Positions 1 to 5,120 are shown, numbered from the stretch's first letter. The stretch: DNA of 5,120 nt from CAZJDV01 sp964544865 (GCA_964544865.1 CAZJDV010000127.1:1-5120); one strand, 5' to 3'. The notes: generated from the letters alone by a model not told the origin. Program-made: numbers and translations.

Positions 1-34
1 GTTGCAAAGCCCCGCGAACTCTTACCACGGCTCA

Positions 35-53
35 TCCTGAGCTTGTCGCAGGA
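35..53. repeat. Second, decayed copy of the CTGAGCNTGTCG repeat
   Basis: TCCTGAGCTTGTCGCAGGA has 5-bp complementary ends (TCCTG/CAGGA) and shares CTGAGCNTGTCGNAGG with the copy at 1234-1268. The outer arms are no longer complementary. The rest of 1-189 shows no supportable gene or RNA. Confidence 0.5.
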
Positions 54-189
54 CACGAGGGGGTTGCCTTTGCCGAATGTGGCCCTGGTCCCCGATACTA
101 GCTATCAGTCCGTCGCAGAACCACTCACGTCACCACGTCCTGCAGCTCCCGCTGGCCAATGAAGCGGGCCCTTGTCTGGGCCAGGCCGA

Positions 190-408
190 TTACACCTCGT
201 GACCACTGGTCTCTGAACGTCCGATGTAGCGTTTCCACAAAATGCGGGCTCCCCAGGTTACACCGCCCAGTGCCAGCAACACGCCCAGTTTGACCGGCAG
301 AGGGACAGATGGCTCCAGCAAGAACCTCGTGGCAAACAGGTGCACCATCTGGACCAGGCGGACTACCAGGTATAGGACGGTCAGCGCCGCAATAATCCAC
401 CAGCCCAT
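190..408 (-). CDS. Small two-helix membrane protein (72 aa), unknown function
   Basis: The predicted product begins MGWWIIAALTVLYLVVRLVQ and has two hydrophobic segments, about residues 4-27 and 39-57. They are joined by a short loop with a proline pair (PSVPLP), and a basic, then polar, C-terminus (RILWKRYIGRSE) follows. By the positive-inside rule the C-terminus would be cytoplasmic, with both ends inside. No catalytic or metal-binding motif is evident, and I recognise no family. Support for coding comes from the strong AGGAGG site, an ATG start exactly at the first helix, and the amphipathic amino-acid pattern. It lies on the same strand, about 300 bases downstream of the four-helix protein, and could be its partner, but the repeat element between them argues against tight coupling. 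It ends with TAA. Confidence 0.6.
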   Translation of the reverse strand: MGWWIIAALTVLYLVVRLVQMVHLFATRFLLEPSVPLPVKLGVLLALGGVTWGARILWKRYIGRSETSGHEV

Positions 409-411
409 TTG

Positions 412-417
412 CCTCCT
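412..417 (-). promoter_or_regulatory. Shine-Dalgarno AGGAGG of the small membrane protein gene
   Basis: A perfect AGGAGG ends three bases before the ATG at 408. Spacing is short, but the match is full length, so ATG 408 is preferred over the in-frame GTG at 441, which would add eleven polar residues before the helix. Confidence 0.6.
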
Positions 418-556
418 CTTGGACCACTCTGGCGGGCCCACTCTGGGGCCACTTGGCCAACCTAGACCGGGGCCTCACATCATAGCTTATCCTGTTTGCT
501 GTCGCGCGGGAAGTAGGCCCCCACTATGCGGTGTCCCTGGAATATACTTAGGAATC

Positions 557-677
557 GTCGTTGCGAGGAGGCGATGGCCGAGAAGCAATCTGGAGGAGGG
601 GCAGACCTCGCCGCGAGATTCCCGCTGCCTTCCGGAGCCTGTCGTGAGCCACCCGAACCATCGGGCCTCGCAATGAC
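557..677. repeat. 121-bp palindromic miniature element (GTCRTTGCGAGG ends)
   Basis: The ends are GTCGTTGCGAGG (557-568) and, inverted, GTCATTGCGAGG (reverse complement of 666-677), matching at 11 of 12 positions. Inside lie GAAGCAATCTGG (582-593) and a hairpin CCCGA-acca-TCGGG (652-665). The combination of CATTGCGAGG ends with an internal AAGCAATCT is a dispersed repeat I know from many bacterial genomes, Chloroflexota among them. There is no transposase; it resembles a non-autonomous palindromic element or REP-type unit. It fills most of the 297-base gap between the two membrane-protein genes, where I see no further gene. Confidence 0.6.
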
Positions 678-705
678 ATCTGCTGTGAGATTCTTCGACA
701 CCCTC

Positions 706-1119
706 CTAACCCGTGAACGTCCCCCTGATGAGGAACCCAGCGAGGAAGAGGCAGACCAGTCCGAACGCCAGGTTGGGATGGCCTTTTCCTTGACCGCGTG
801 TGTACATGTATGCGCCTGGGAGTATCAGGGGAGACAGGGCCCCATAGATGACAATGTGAAGAATATCGGACGGGCGTAAGCCGGAAACCAGCAGAGAGAC
901 CCCCAGCACAACCTGGAGCGCCAGCACAGTGGCCCCTGCTATCAGAAGGGTCTGGTAAGAGCGGGACAGATACGCTGGATGCCGCAGGTGGGACCGGATT
1001 CCGTGGAGAGCCGCCACCAGCATCAGTCCGATGGCCAGGTAGGAGTCGGCGCTGTGCAGGAATAGCAGTAGGGGTGTCATCGTTGCCCAGTTGTCCGTTG
1101 AGAATGTCGCCTCGGTCAA
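706..1119 (-). CDS. Four-helix integral membrane protein with membrane-embedded histidines (unassigned, possibly cytochrome b-like)
   Basis: I do not recognise a named family with certainty. From the TTG start the product is 137 residues with four hydrophobic segments at about 16-39, 55-80, 85-105 and 116-133. His22 (in LFLHSADSY) lies early in helix 1 and His88 (in DILHIVIYG) early in helix 3. These parallel helices would place both histidines on the same membrane face, an arrangement that could ligate heme b. His39 is at the end of helix 1. Further signatures are LILPGAYMYTRG after helix 3 and a C-terminal FLIRGTFTG. This recalls short four-helix proteins loosely annotated as cytochrome B; that assignment is inference. 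The TTG at 1119 follows GGAGGGG (1125-1131) by five bases. The alternative ATG at 1080 has no clear ribosome site but places the first helix at the N-terminus (124 residues). A GTG at 1134 is also in frame, directly after a stop. Coding status is likely; function is unknown. Confidence 0.7.
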   Translation of the reverse strand: MTEATFSTDNWATMTPLLLFLHSADSYLAIGLMLVAALHGIRSHLRHPAYLSRSYQTLLIAGATVLALQVVLGVSLLVSGLRPSDILHIVIYGALSPLILPGAYMYTRGQGKGHPNLAFGLVCLFLAGFLIRGTFTG

Positions 1120-1160
1120 ACGGGCCCCTCCCACTCACCCTGGATGACGTGTACGCAGTC

Positions 1161-1190
1161 ACACCGTTCCGACCTCTCCGTGAACGGAGT
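1161..1190. repeat. Inverted repeat ACACCGTTC/GAACGGAGT
   Basis: Arms at 1161-1169 and 1182-1190 match at 8 of 9 positions. A nested alternative stem, CTCCG (1176-1180) with CGGAG (1185-1189), uses the right arm, so two foldings compete. This is the third palindrome in the purL downstream gap and lies shortly before the next gene's ribosome site. Confidence 0.4.
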
Positions 1191-1199
1191 GGCATCATG

Positions 1200-1219
1200 C
1201 CGCAGCCTTCAGGCTGCGG
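1200..1219. repeat. 8-bp stem, tetraloop hairpin CCGCAGCC/GGCTGCGG
   Basis: CCGCAGCC (1200-1207), loop TTCA, GGCTGCGG (1212-1219): a perfect GC-rich stem with a four-base loop. It sits between purL and the next gene, within a run of three palindromes. It has no T-run on either side, so I call it a REP-like hairpin; terminator activity is possible but unproven. Confidence 0.6.
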
Positions 1220-1233
1220 TGTAAGCGTTCCTG

Positions 1234-1268
1234 CCGCTCACCCTGAGCATGTCGAAGGGCGTGAGCGG
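1234..1268. repeat. Dispersed palindromic repeat with CTGAGCATGTCGAAGG core
   Basis: Outer arms CCGCTCAC (1234-1241) and GTGAGCGG (1261-1268) are perfect reverse complements and flank the core CCTGAGCATGTCGAAGG. This architecture, variable outer arms around a conserved CTGAGCNTGTCGAAGG core, is familiar to me as a widespread intergenic repeat in several phyla including Chloroflexota. It lies 27 bases past the purL stop and may double as a transcript 3'-end structure. It encodes no protein. Confidence 0.65.
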
Positions 1269-1295
1269 TACGATGCGGTGACTCGGCCTGGTCCG

Positions 1296-3512
1296 CTACT
1301 CATCCAGCCCGTGACGCCACGAGCCTGCGATGGCATCCAGCGGCACATCAAGAATGCCCGACACCGCGAACCGCTGACCGCCATCGGCGCCCAACCCGAC
1401 CGTACCCAAGACTAGAAATGGGACGCCTTCTTGTTCGCAGACCTCCCGTACCTGTGGTAGCTGGTCAGCAGCCAGGGAGACTATTATGCGGGACGGCCCT
1501 TCGCCGAACAGTGCGGCATCCCACCGTCCATCAAGCGTAAAGGTGCCATGAAATCCGAGGCCGCCCTGGATGGCGCATTCGGCCAGGGCCACGGCCAGTC
1601 CGCCTTCGGAGCAATCGTGCGCGGATTGGAGCAGCCCAGCCTGGATCAGGCGGAGGCAGCAGCGCTGCGTCCTCACCTCGAGGTCAAGGTCCAGAGTTGG
1701 TTGCCCGGCCACCAGACCGTGCACGGTCTCCAGGAACTCGCTCCCCGCTAAAGCCCCGGCATCGCCGCTGACCTGAGACGTACCCAGCAGCAGGACAACG
1801 TCACCCTCCGTTCGAAAGGCGGAGCGACAGTGGCGGGAAACGTCATCCACGATGCCCAGTGCGCCCACGACCGGAGTAGGGTAGATAGGCTCCCCCCTGG
1901 TCTCGTTGTACAGGCTCACGTTGCCGCTCACCACCGGGACGCCGAGGGCCTCGCAGGCGCTGACCATGCCATGGACGGACTGAGCTAGCTGGTACGCCGC
2001 GTCTGGTCGCTCCGGGTCTCCGAAGTTCAGGCAGTCCGTGAGCGCGATAGGCCTGGCTCCGACGCACACAAGGTTGCGGCAGGCCTCCACAACGGCCAGT
2101 GCGCCGCCTATGTACGGGTCCAGATAGGTCATGCGGCCATTGCCATCGGTCGCCAGCGCCAGGCCTCGCGATGCCCCTTTGATACGCAATAGCGCGGCGT
2201 CAGCCTCTCCCGGCCCGATGACCGTGTTGGTCTGTACCTGGTGGTCGTATTGCCGGTATATCCACTCTTTGCTCGCGATGTTGGGCGAGCCCAGCAGCTT
2301 CAACAGCACATCGCCCTGCTGCTCTCGCGGCAACGGCAACGCCGTCAGATCAAAGCCCTGGAGTTCGGAGAGGAACGCGGGCTTTTCCCCTTCGACATCA
2401 TAGATGGGCGGATGCGTCAGCATTTCCACAGGCAACCTGCCGACCGGCGTGTCGCCGTCGAACACCCTGGCAATGCCGTCTGTGGTGATCTGGCCGATCA
2501 CGGTGCACGGAGTGTCCCATTTGTCGAGGATAGCCCGCACGGGGGCAAGGTTGTCCGGGCTAACATACAACACCATGCGCTCCTGAGACTCCGAGAGCAT
2601 GACCTCATATGGCGTCATGTCCGTCGCCCGCCTGGGGACACGGGCCACGTCGAGCTCGAAGCCCGTGCCGCCCCGTGCCGCGGACTCTACGATGGAGCTG
2701 GTGAGGCCGGCCGCGCCCAGGTCCTGCATGCCTTCCAGGAGCCCCGCCTGAGCCACCTCCAGGCACGCCTCTATGAGCACCTTCTCCATGAACGGGTTTC
2801 CTACCTGGACGGTGGGCCGCAGCTCCACCTCTTCCTCGAAGGTCCGGGATGCCAGGCCGGAGGCTCCATGGATCCCGTCGCGGCCGGTCTCGGAACCCAC
2901 CAGGACCAGCAGGTTGCCTGGTGTGCTCGCCGCCGCCCTGATCAGACCGGTGGCGGGCACGATGCCCAGGCACAAGGCGTTCACCAGAGGATTGGTAGCA
3001 TATGAAGCCGAAAATTGGACTTCGCCGCCCACGTCCGGCACGCCAATGCAGTTGCCGTACCCTGATATGCCGGCTACGACTCCTTCAAACAACTGGCGGC
3101 TCCGTGCGTCGGACAACGGCCCGAACCGCAGCGAGTTGAGCAACGCCACCGGCCGCGCGCCCATTGCCAGGATGTCGCGGACTATGCCGCCCACGCCGGT
3201 AGCGGCGCCTTGATACGGCTCCACCGCCGATGGATGGTTGTGGGACTCCATCTTGAACACGGCGGCCAGGCCACCGCCAATATCGATGACGCCTGCGTTC
3301 TCCATTCCGGGCGCAACCAATAGGTGCGGACTCTCCGAGGGGAACAGACGCAGGAGTTGTTTGGAGTGCTTGTAGCCGCAATGTTCGCTCCACATCGCGC
3401 CGAACATACCCAACTCCACGGCGGTTGGTTCCCTGTCCAGTCGCCGGACGATGGTGTCGTACTCTTCGGCGCTGAGGGCTATTTCGTCCAGGACTTCTTT
3501 TGAGACCGCCAT
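1296..3512 (-). CDS. purL: Phosphoribosylformylglycinamidine synthase, synthetase subunit PurL
   Basis: ATP-dependent conversion of FGAR to FGAM using ammonia delivered by PurQ, in the cytosolic PurS-PurQ-PurL complex. The 738 residues match the small bacterial PurL (usually about 710-780), so it appears complete. Visible landmarks in order: WSEHCGYKHSK (41-51) with the conserved His44; the glycine-rich ENAGVIDIGGGLAAVFKMES (71-90) leading into HNHPS with His91 and His93; GRDGIHGASGLAS (210-222); QVGNPFMEK (236-244); QDLGAAGLTSS (263-273); SESQERM (307-313); the start of the second half YRQYDHQVQTNT (419-430); SGNVSLYNE (529-537); DCSEGGLAVALAE (633-645); and LFGEGPSRIIVS near the C-terminus. 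Both AIRS-like halves are present, with no frameshift or missing motif. The start is ATG at 3512 with AAGGAG four bases upstream; the stop is TAG. It is separated from the EamA gene by 146 bases, so it may have its own promoter. No N-terminal PurS or C-terminal glutaminase fusion is seen, consistent with the separate purQ. Confidence 0.98.
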   Translation of the reverse strand: MAVSKEVLDEIALSAEEYDTIVRRLDREPTAVELGMFGAMWSEHCGYKHSKQLLRLFPSESPHLLVAPGMENAGVIDIGGGLAAVFKMESHNHPSAVEPYQGAATGVGGIVRDILAMGARPVALLNSLRFGPLSDARSRQLFEGVVAGISGYGNCIGVPDVGGEVQFSASYATNPLVNALCLGIVPATGLIRAAASTPGNLLVLVGSETGRDGIHGASGLASRTFEEEVELRPTVQVGNPFMEKVLIEACLEVAQAGLLEGMQDLGAAGLTSSIVESAARGGTGFELDVARVPRRATDMTPYEVMLSESQERMVLYVSPDNLAPVRAILDKWDTPCTVIGQITTDGIARVFDGDTPVGRLPVEMLTHPPIYDVEGEKPAFLSELQGFDLTALPLPREQQGDVLLKLLGSPNIASKEWIYRQYDHQVQTNTVIGPGEADAALLRIKGASRGLALATDGNGRMTYLDPYIGGALAVVEACRNLVCVGARPIALTDCLNFGDPERPDAAYQLAQSVHGMVSACEALGVPVVSGNVSLYNETRGEPIYPTPVVGALGIVDDVSRHCRSAFRTEGDVVLLLGTSQVSGDAGALAGSEFLETVHGLVAGQPTLDLDLEVRTQRCCLRLIQAGLLQSAHDCSEGGLAVALAECAIQGGLGFHGTFTLDGRWDAALFGEGPSRIIVSLAADQLPQVREVCEQEGVPFLVLGTVGLGADGGQRFAVSGILDVPLDAIAGSWRHGLDE

Positions 3513-3516
3513 TCTG

Positions 3517-3522
3517 CTCCTT
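3517..3522 (-). promoter_or_regulatory. Shine-Dalgarno AAGGAG of purL
   Basis: AAGGAG lies four bases before the purL ATG (3510-3512) and fixes that start. It is the clearest ribosome site in the right half of the window and contrasts with the poor sites of the EamA halves. Confidence 0.8.
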
Positions 3523-3532
3523 GCGGTGTGGG

Positions 3533-3577
3533 ATCCCGACGTGTCGGGATTTGCGGGGACTTTGAGGGTGTCCCTCA
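3533..3577 (-). promoter_or_regulatory. Two short palindromes in the purL leader
   Basis: The first in transcription order is TGAGGG/CCCTCA (3563-3568 and 3572-3577) with a 3-base loop. The second is ATCCCGAC/GTCGGGAT (3533-3540 and 3543-3550), a near-continuous 18-base palindrome around ACACGT. The second ends only 10 bases upstream of the AAGGAG ribosome site. It may be an operator for a dimeric repressor, an RNA structure affecting purL translation, or a copy of a dispersed repeat. I see no purine-riboswitch core. Confidence 0.4.
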
Positions 3578-3583
3578 GAAAAC

Positions 3584-3612
3584 ACTCTTGGGTCGGATGG
3601 TGGGAATGTCAA
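3584..3612 (-). promoter_or_regulatory. Candidate sigma-70 type promoter for purL
   Basis: Minus-strand TTGACA (3607-3612) is a perfect -35 hexamer. At 17 bases spacing the hexamer is AAGAGT (3584-3589), which matches only 3 of 6 positions of TATAAT. The location fits: after the EamA hairpin and about 70 bases before the purL start. The good -35 and poor -10 make this tentative. Confidence 0.3.
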
Positions 3613-3633
3613 GGTATTTCAGCAACTGAGTAC

Positions 3634-3675
3634 CCCTGGGCAGCGCATTGCAGCAGCCTCACACGCTGCCCAGGG
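3634..3675 (-). repeat. 12-bp perfect inverted repeat spanning the EamA stop codon
   Basis: CCCTGGGCAGCG at 3634-3645 is the exact reverse complement of CGCTGCCCAGGG at 3664-3675, with an 18-base loop. One more A-T pair forms if one C is bulged. On the minus strand the 5' arm encodes the last residues of the EamA C-terminal half (TLGS), and the stop codon lies at the arm/loop boundary. The stem is GC-rich, but the following minus-strand bases (GGTACTCAGTT) are not a T-run, so it is not a canonical intrinsic terminator. It could attenuate transcription, protect a 3' end, or bind a factor. Confidence 0.7.
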
Positions 3676-4138
3676 TGACCATGATAACTCCAGCGACAAC
3701 CAGCATTGCGCCCAGCCAGATGCGGAGGGTCACCTTCTCAAGTCGCTGTAGAAATATGTGGGCTAGAAACAAGGAGATCAGCGGCGCCCCCGCTGACACC
3801 GGAGCGACGATTACCACGGGGGCCAGTCCCAGCGCGGAATAGTTGAACCCCACGCCCGCTGATGCCGACAAGCCCGCCAGTACCATGAGGAGAAAACCCT
3901 TCTTGAGGGCCCGACGGTCCTGCCTGATGCCACGATGAGAGAATGCGGCCAGAACAAGCATCCCCATAAACAATGCGAACGTTGCCGTCACCAGGGGCGG
4001 CGCCTGGTCGGTGACCAACTGTCGGGCCATGAACTGGCTGGCGCCGTAGCACACCGCGGCGGTCCCCGCTGCCAATGAGCCCAGCAGCATTGGGTTCTGA
4101 GCGATTCGTCGGCCAGGCACTAACACGCGGTTGATCAC
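3659..4138 (-). CDS. EamA/DMT-family transporter, C-terminal half (TM6-10), GTG start abutting upstream TAA
   Basis: This 159-residue protein is the second EamA repeat. A short basic N-terminal linker (around PGRRIAQNP) is followed by five hydrophobic segments at about residues 17-38, 46-65, 79-98, 105-127 and 137-157. The helix 8-9 region (FNYSALGLAPVVIVAPVSAG) matches the typical EamA pattern of a small-residue and proline-rich helix after an ALGL motif. The start is GTG at 4138, directly after the upstream TAA. A weak AGGA (4147-4150) sits 8 bases before it, compatible with re-initiation. Together with the preceding half, the frame is 302 sense codons, the normal length of a single-chain ten-helix DMT protein. 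The TGA stop lies within the loop of a 12-bp inverted repeat. Whether this half is translated separately, fused by readthrough, or lost is not decidable here. Confidence 0.82.
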   Translation of the reverse strand: MINRVLVPGRRIAQNPMLLGSLAAGTAAVCYGASQFMARQLVTDQAPPLVTATFALFMGMLVLAAFSHRGIRQDRRALKKGFLLMVLAGLSASAGVGFNYSALGLAPVVIVAPVSAGAPLISLFLAHIFLQRLEKVTLRIWLGAMLVVAGVIMVTLGSV

Positions 4139-4141
4139 TTA
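4139..4141 (-). other. In-frame TAA separating the two EamA repeats
   Basis: The codons read ACC-TAA-GTG-ATC on the minus strand. Both sides are in the same frame, and no other stop occurs between 4570 and 3662. A single C-to-T change from CAA would explain it, but a natural split or an assembly error are also possible. It falls in the cytoplasmic linker between TM5 and TM6 and not inside a helix, a position where a stop would leave two complete five-helix units. Confidence 0.8.
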
Positions 4142-4570
4142 GGTTGTCCTAGCGGTGACCACTAGAACGACTCCCCCAAGTATGGTGGCAGTGCCCAACC
4201 CGATCAAGAGGTTCACGGACTCCCCGCCAACCAGGACACCCAGAGTCACGGCCACCAGCGGTGCGCCGGACAGGATGGGAGCGGCACGGCCAACCCCGGC
4301 CAGCCGTACGCCCACAAAGTTGAGGTAACGTCCCAGTGGATAGTTGATAACACCCAGGGCGGCAAACCAGAGCAAAGCGACGGGCGAGAACGCCAGCACA
4401 TCTCTACCGTAGATGATTACAGCGAGCGTCCCAATCAGAAGGACCCCTGCCGCCAGGGAGACGACCGTACCGGTGGTGGGTCGCATGTGTTGAAGGCCCA
4501 GCCTGGCGAATACGGCGGATGCACCCCATCCCGTGGCGGCCAGCAGCCCAAAAACAATCGCTAGGCCCAA
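4139..4570 (-). CDS. EamA/DMT-family transporter, N-terminal half (TM1-5), ends at in-frame TAA
   Basis: This 143-residue membrane protein corresponds to the first EamA repeat of a drug/metabolite transporter. Five hydrophobic segments are visible at about residues 3-22, 34-53, 62-82, 91-112 and 117-139. The stretch GVGRAAPILSGAPLVAV resembles the conserved helix-4 region of EamA repeats. The start is TTG at 4570: an in-frame TGA lies three codons upstream, and the first helix begins immediately after the TTG, so no longer product is possible and a later start would truncate TM1. There is no good Shine-Dalgarno; the codon is one base from the purQ stop, which suggests translational coupling. 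The frame ends at TAA (4139-4141), and the second EamA repeat continues in the same frame directly afterwards. The product is either half of a two-gene heterodimeric transporter or the front of a gene broken by a nonsense mutation. Substrate cannot be told from sequence. Confidence 0.85.
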   Translation of the reverse strand: MGLAIVFGLLAATGWGASAVFARLGLQHMRPTTGTVVSLAAGVLLIGTLAVIIYGRDVLAFSPVALLWFAALGVINYPLGRYLNFVGVRLAGVGRAAPILSGAPLVAVTLGVLVGGESVNLLIGLGTATILGGVVLVVTARTT

Positions 4571-4571
4571 G

Positions 4572-5120
4572 CTACGTCACCGACGCGATGATAGATTCGA
4601 AGATTAGCCTGCCGTCGGTGCCGCCCAGCAACGCCTCGCAGCACCTCTCAGGGTGTGGCATCATGCCAAGAACGTTTCTCCTTGCGTTCACTATCCCGGC
4701 GATGTTCTCCGCCGAGCCATTGGGGTTGGACTCTTGGGTGATTGCGCCGGTCGGGTCGCAATACCGGAACACCACTTGTCCGTTCTCGTTCAGCTCCTGG
4801 AGCACCGAGGCCTCAGCGAAGTAGCTACCCTCTCCGTGAGAGACCGGAACGCGTATCACCTGCCCGTCCTGGCACGCCGATGTGAAGGGCAGACCGCTGG
4901 CCTCCACTCTGAGGTGGGTCCACTGGCACCGGAACTGGAGGTGGCTGTTGCACATCAGCGCGCCGGGAAGGAGGCCTGCTTCGCACAGGACCTGGAACCC
5001 GTTGCAGATGCCTATCACTGGGCCGCCTTGCCTGGCAAACTCCTGGACTTCCGCCATGACAGGCGAGAAGCGGGCCAGCGCTCCCGCTCTGAGGTAATCG
5101 CCGTAGGAGAACCCGCCCGG
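4572..5120 (-). CDS. purQ: Phosphoribosylformylglycinamidine synthase, glutaminase subunit PurQ (5' end outside window)
   Basis: Glutamine amidotransferase subunit of FGAM synthase. It hydrolyses glutamine and passes ammonia to PurL in the fourth step of cytosolic purine synthesis. The reading frame is open to the right window edge, so the first visible codons encode PGGFSYGDYLRAGALA, the conserved segment that normally lies N-terminal to the nucleophile elbow. An ATG at 5057 is internal and is not the true start. The class I amidotransferase triad is intact: Cys in GICNGFQ (codon 5004-5006), and His and Glu in MMPHPER (His codon 4653-4655). 182 residues are visible. Family members are roughly 220-260 residues, so a few dozen N-terminal residues are missing off the edge. 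It ends with TAG, and the next gene starts one base later. The usual partner purS would be expected upstream, outside the window. Identification is very secure. Confidence 0.97.
   Translation of the reverse strand, partial: PGGFSYGDYLRAGALARFSPVMAEVQEFARQGGPVIGICNGFQVLCEAGLLPGALMCNSHLQFRCQWTHLRVEASGLPFTSACQDGQVIRVPVSHGEGSYFAEASVLQELNENGQVVFRYCDPTGAITQESNPNGSAENIAGIVNARRNVLGMMPHPERCCEALLGGTDGRLIFESIIASVT

Noticed and set aside
152..184. CTGGCC/GGCCAG inverted repeat downstream of the small membrane protein gene, considered as terminator
   Set aside because: It has only six base pairs, a 21-base loop and no T-run.
1..189. tRNA or other RNA gene at the left edge
   Set aside because: No cloverleaf arms or T-loop consensus on either strand; only the decayed repeat is present.
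125..478. 117-codon minus-strand frame overlapping the 72-residue protein
   Set aside because: It is out of frame with the better-supported small membrane protein and has a low-complexity, Pro/Gly/Arg-rich translation.
479..505. Possible promoter TATGAT (479-484) with GCGACA (500-505) before the small membrane protein gene
   Set aside because: The spacing is only 15 bases and the -35 matches 4 of 6; this is close to chance expectation.
242..676. 144-codon plus-strand open frame
   Set aside because: It is antisense to the small membrane protein and runs through the repeat element. There is no ribosome site or coherent protein pattern.
548..1198. 216-codon minus-strand open frame overlapping the four-helix protein
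   Set aside because: The translation is Pro/Arg/Ser-rich and low in structure. It runs through the palindrome cluster and the miniature element, and it overlaps a frame with clear helices and a ribosome site.
1190..1201. 12-mer TGGCATCATGCC shared with 4656-4667 inside purQ
   Set aside because: The purQ copy is coding sequence for the conserved MMPHPE region. The match is probably chance, aided by its own palindromic nature.
2241..3005. 254-codon open frame on the plus strand inside purL
   Set aside because: It is antisense to conserved PurL motifs and its translation is rich in Arg, His and Gly with no recognisable domain. This is typical of antisense frames in GC-rich genes.
3513..3633. 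Purine riboswitch in the purL leader
   Set aside because: The two hairpins are adjacent simple stems. I see no three-way junction or conserved core of known purine or PRPP-sensing riboswitches.

Overview
The window reads almost entirely on the minus strand and is a stretch of a de novo purine biosynthesis locus with an embedded transporter. From right to left, in transcription order, it holds: the 3' part of purQ (cut by the window edge), a drug/metabolite-transporter (EamA-type) gene interrupted by one in-frame TAA exactly between its two repeats, a complete purL of 738 codons, a cluster of palindromes, a four-helix membrane protein with membrane-embedded histidines, a palindromic miniature repeat, and a 72-residue two-helix membrane protein. 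The last ~190 bases (1-189) hold no gene that I can support, only a decayed dispersed repeat.

Organism: GC-rich bacterium. PurQ and PurL are the separate small bacterial types (the PurS-PurQ-PurL arrangement), which excludes the single-chain large PurL of enterobacteria. Intergenic palindromes with the cores CTGAGCNTGTCG and CATTGCGAGG are, from memory, frequent in Dehalococcoidia/SAR202-like Chloroflexota and in several other phyla. I therefore lean to Chloroflexota, at low to moderate confidence and without a database search.

How the parts fit: PurQ supplies ammonia from glutamine and PurL uses it with FGAR and ATP to make FGAM. The EamA gene begins one base after the purQ stop, so it is probably co-translated with purQ. 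A 12-bp perfect inverted repeat spans the EamA stop codon, and a perfect TTGACA box lies between it and purL, so purL may be uncoupled from the purQ-EamA transcript. The purL leader holds two further short palindromes just before its Shine-Dalgarno.

No RNA genes, CRISPR arrays, insertion sequences with transposase, or defence genes are visible. The observations most worth following up are the precisely split EamA transporter inside the purine operon, the hairpin over its stop codon, and the unassigned histidine-bearing four-helix membrane protein.
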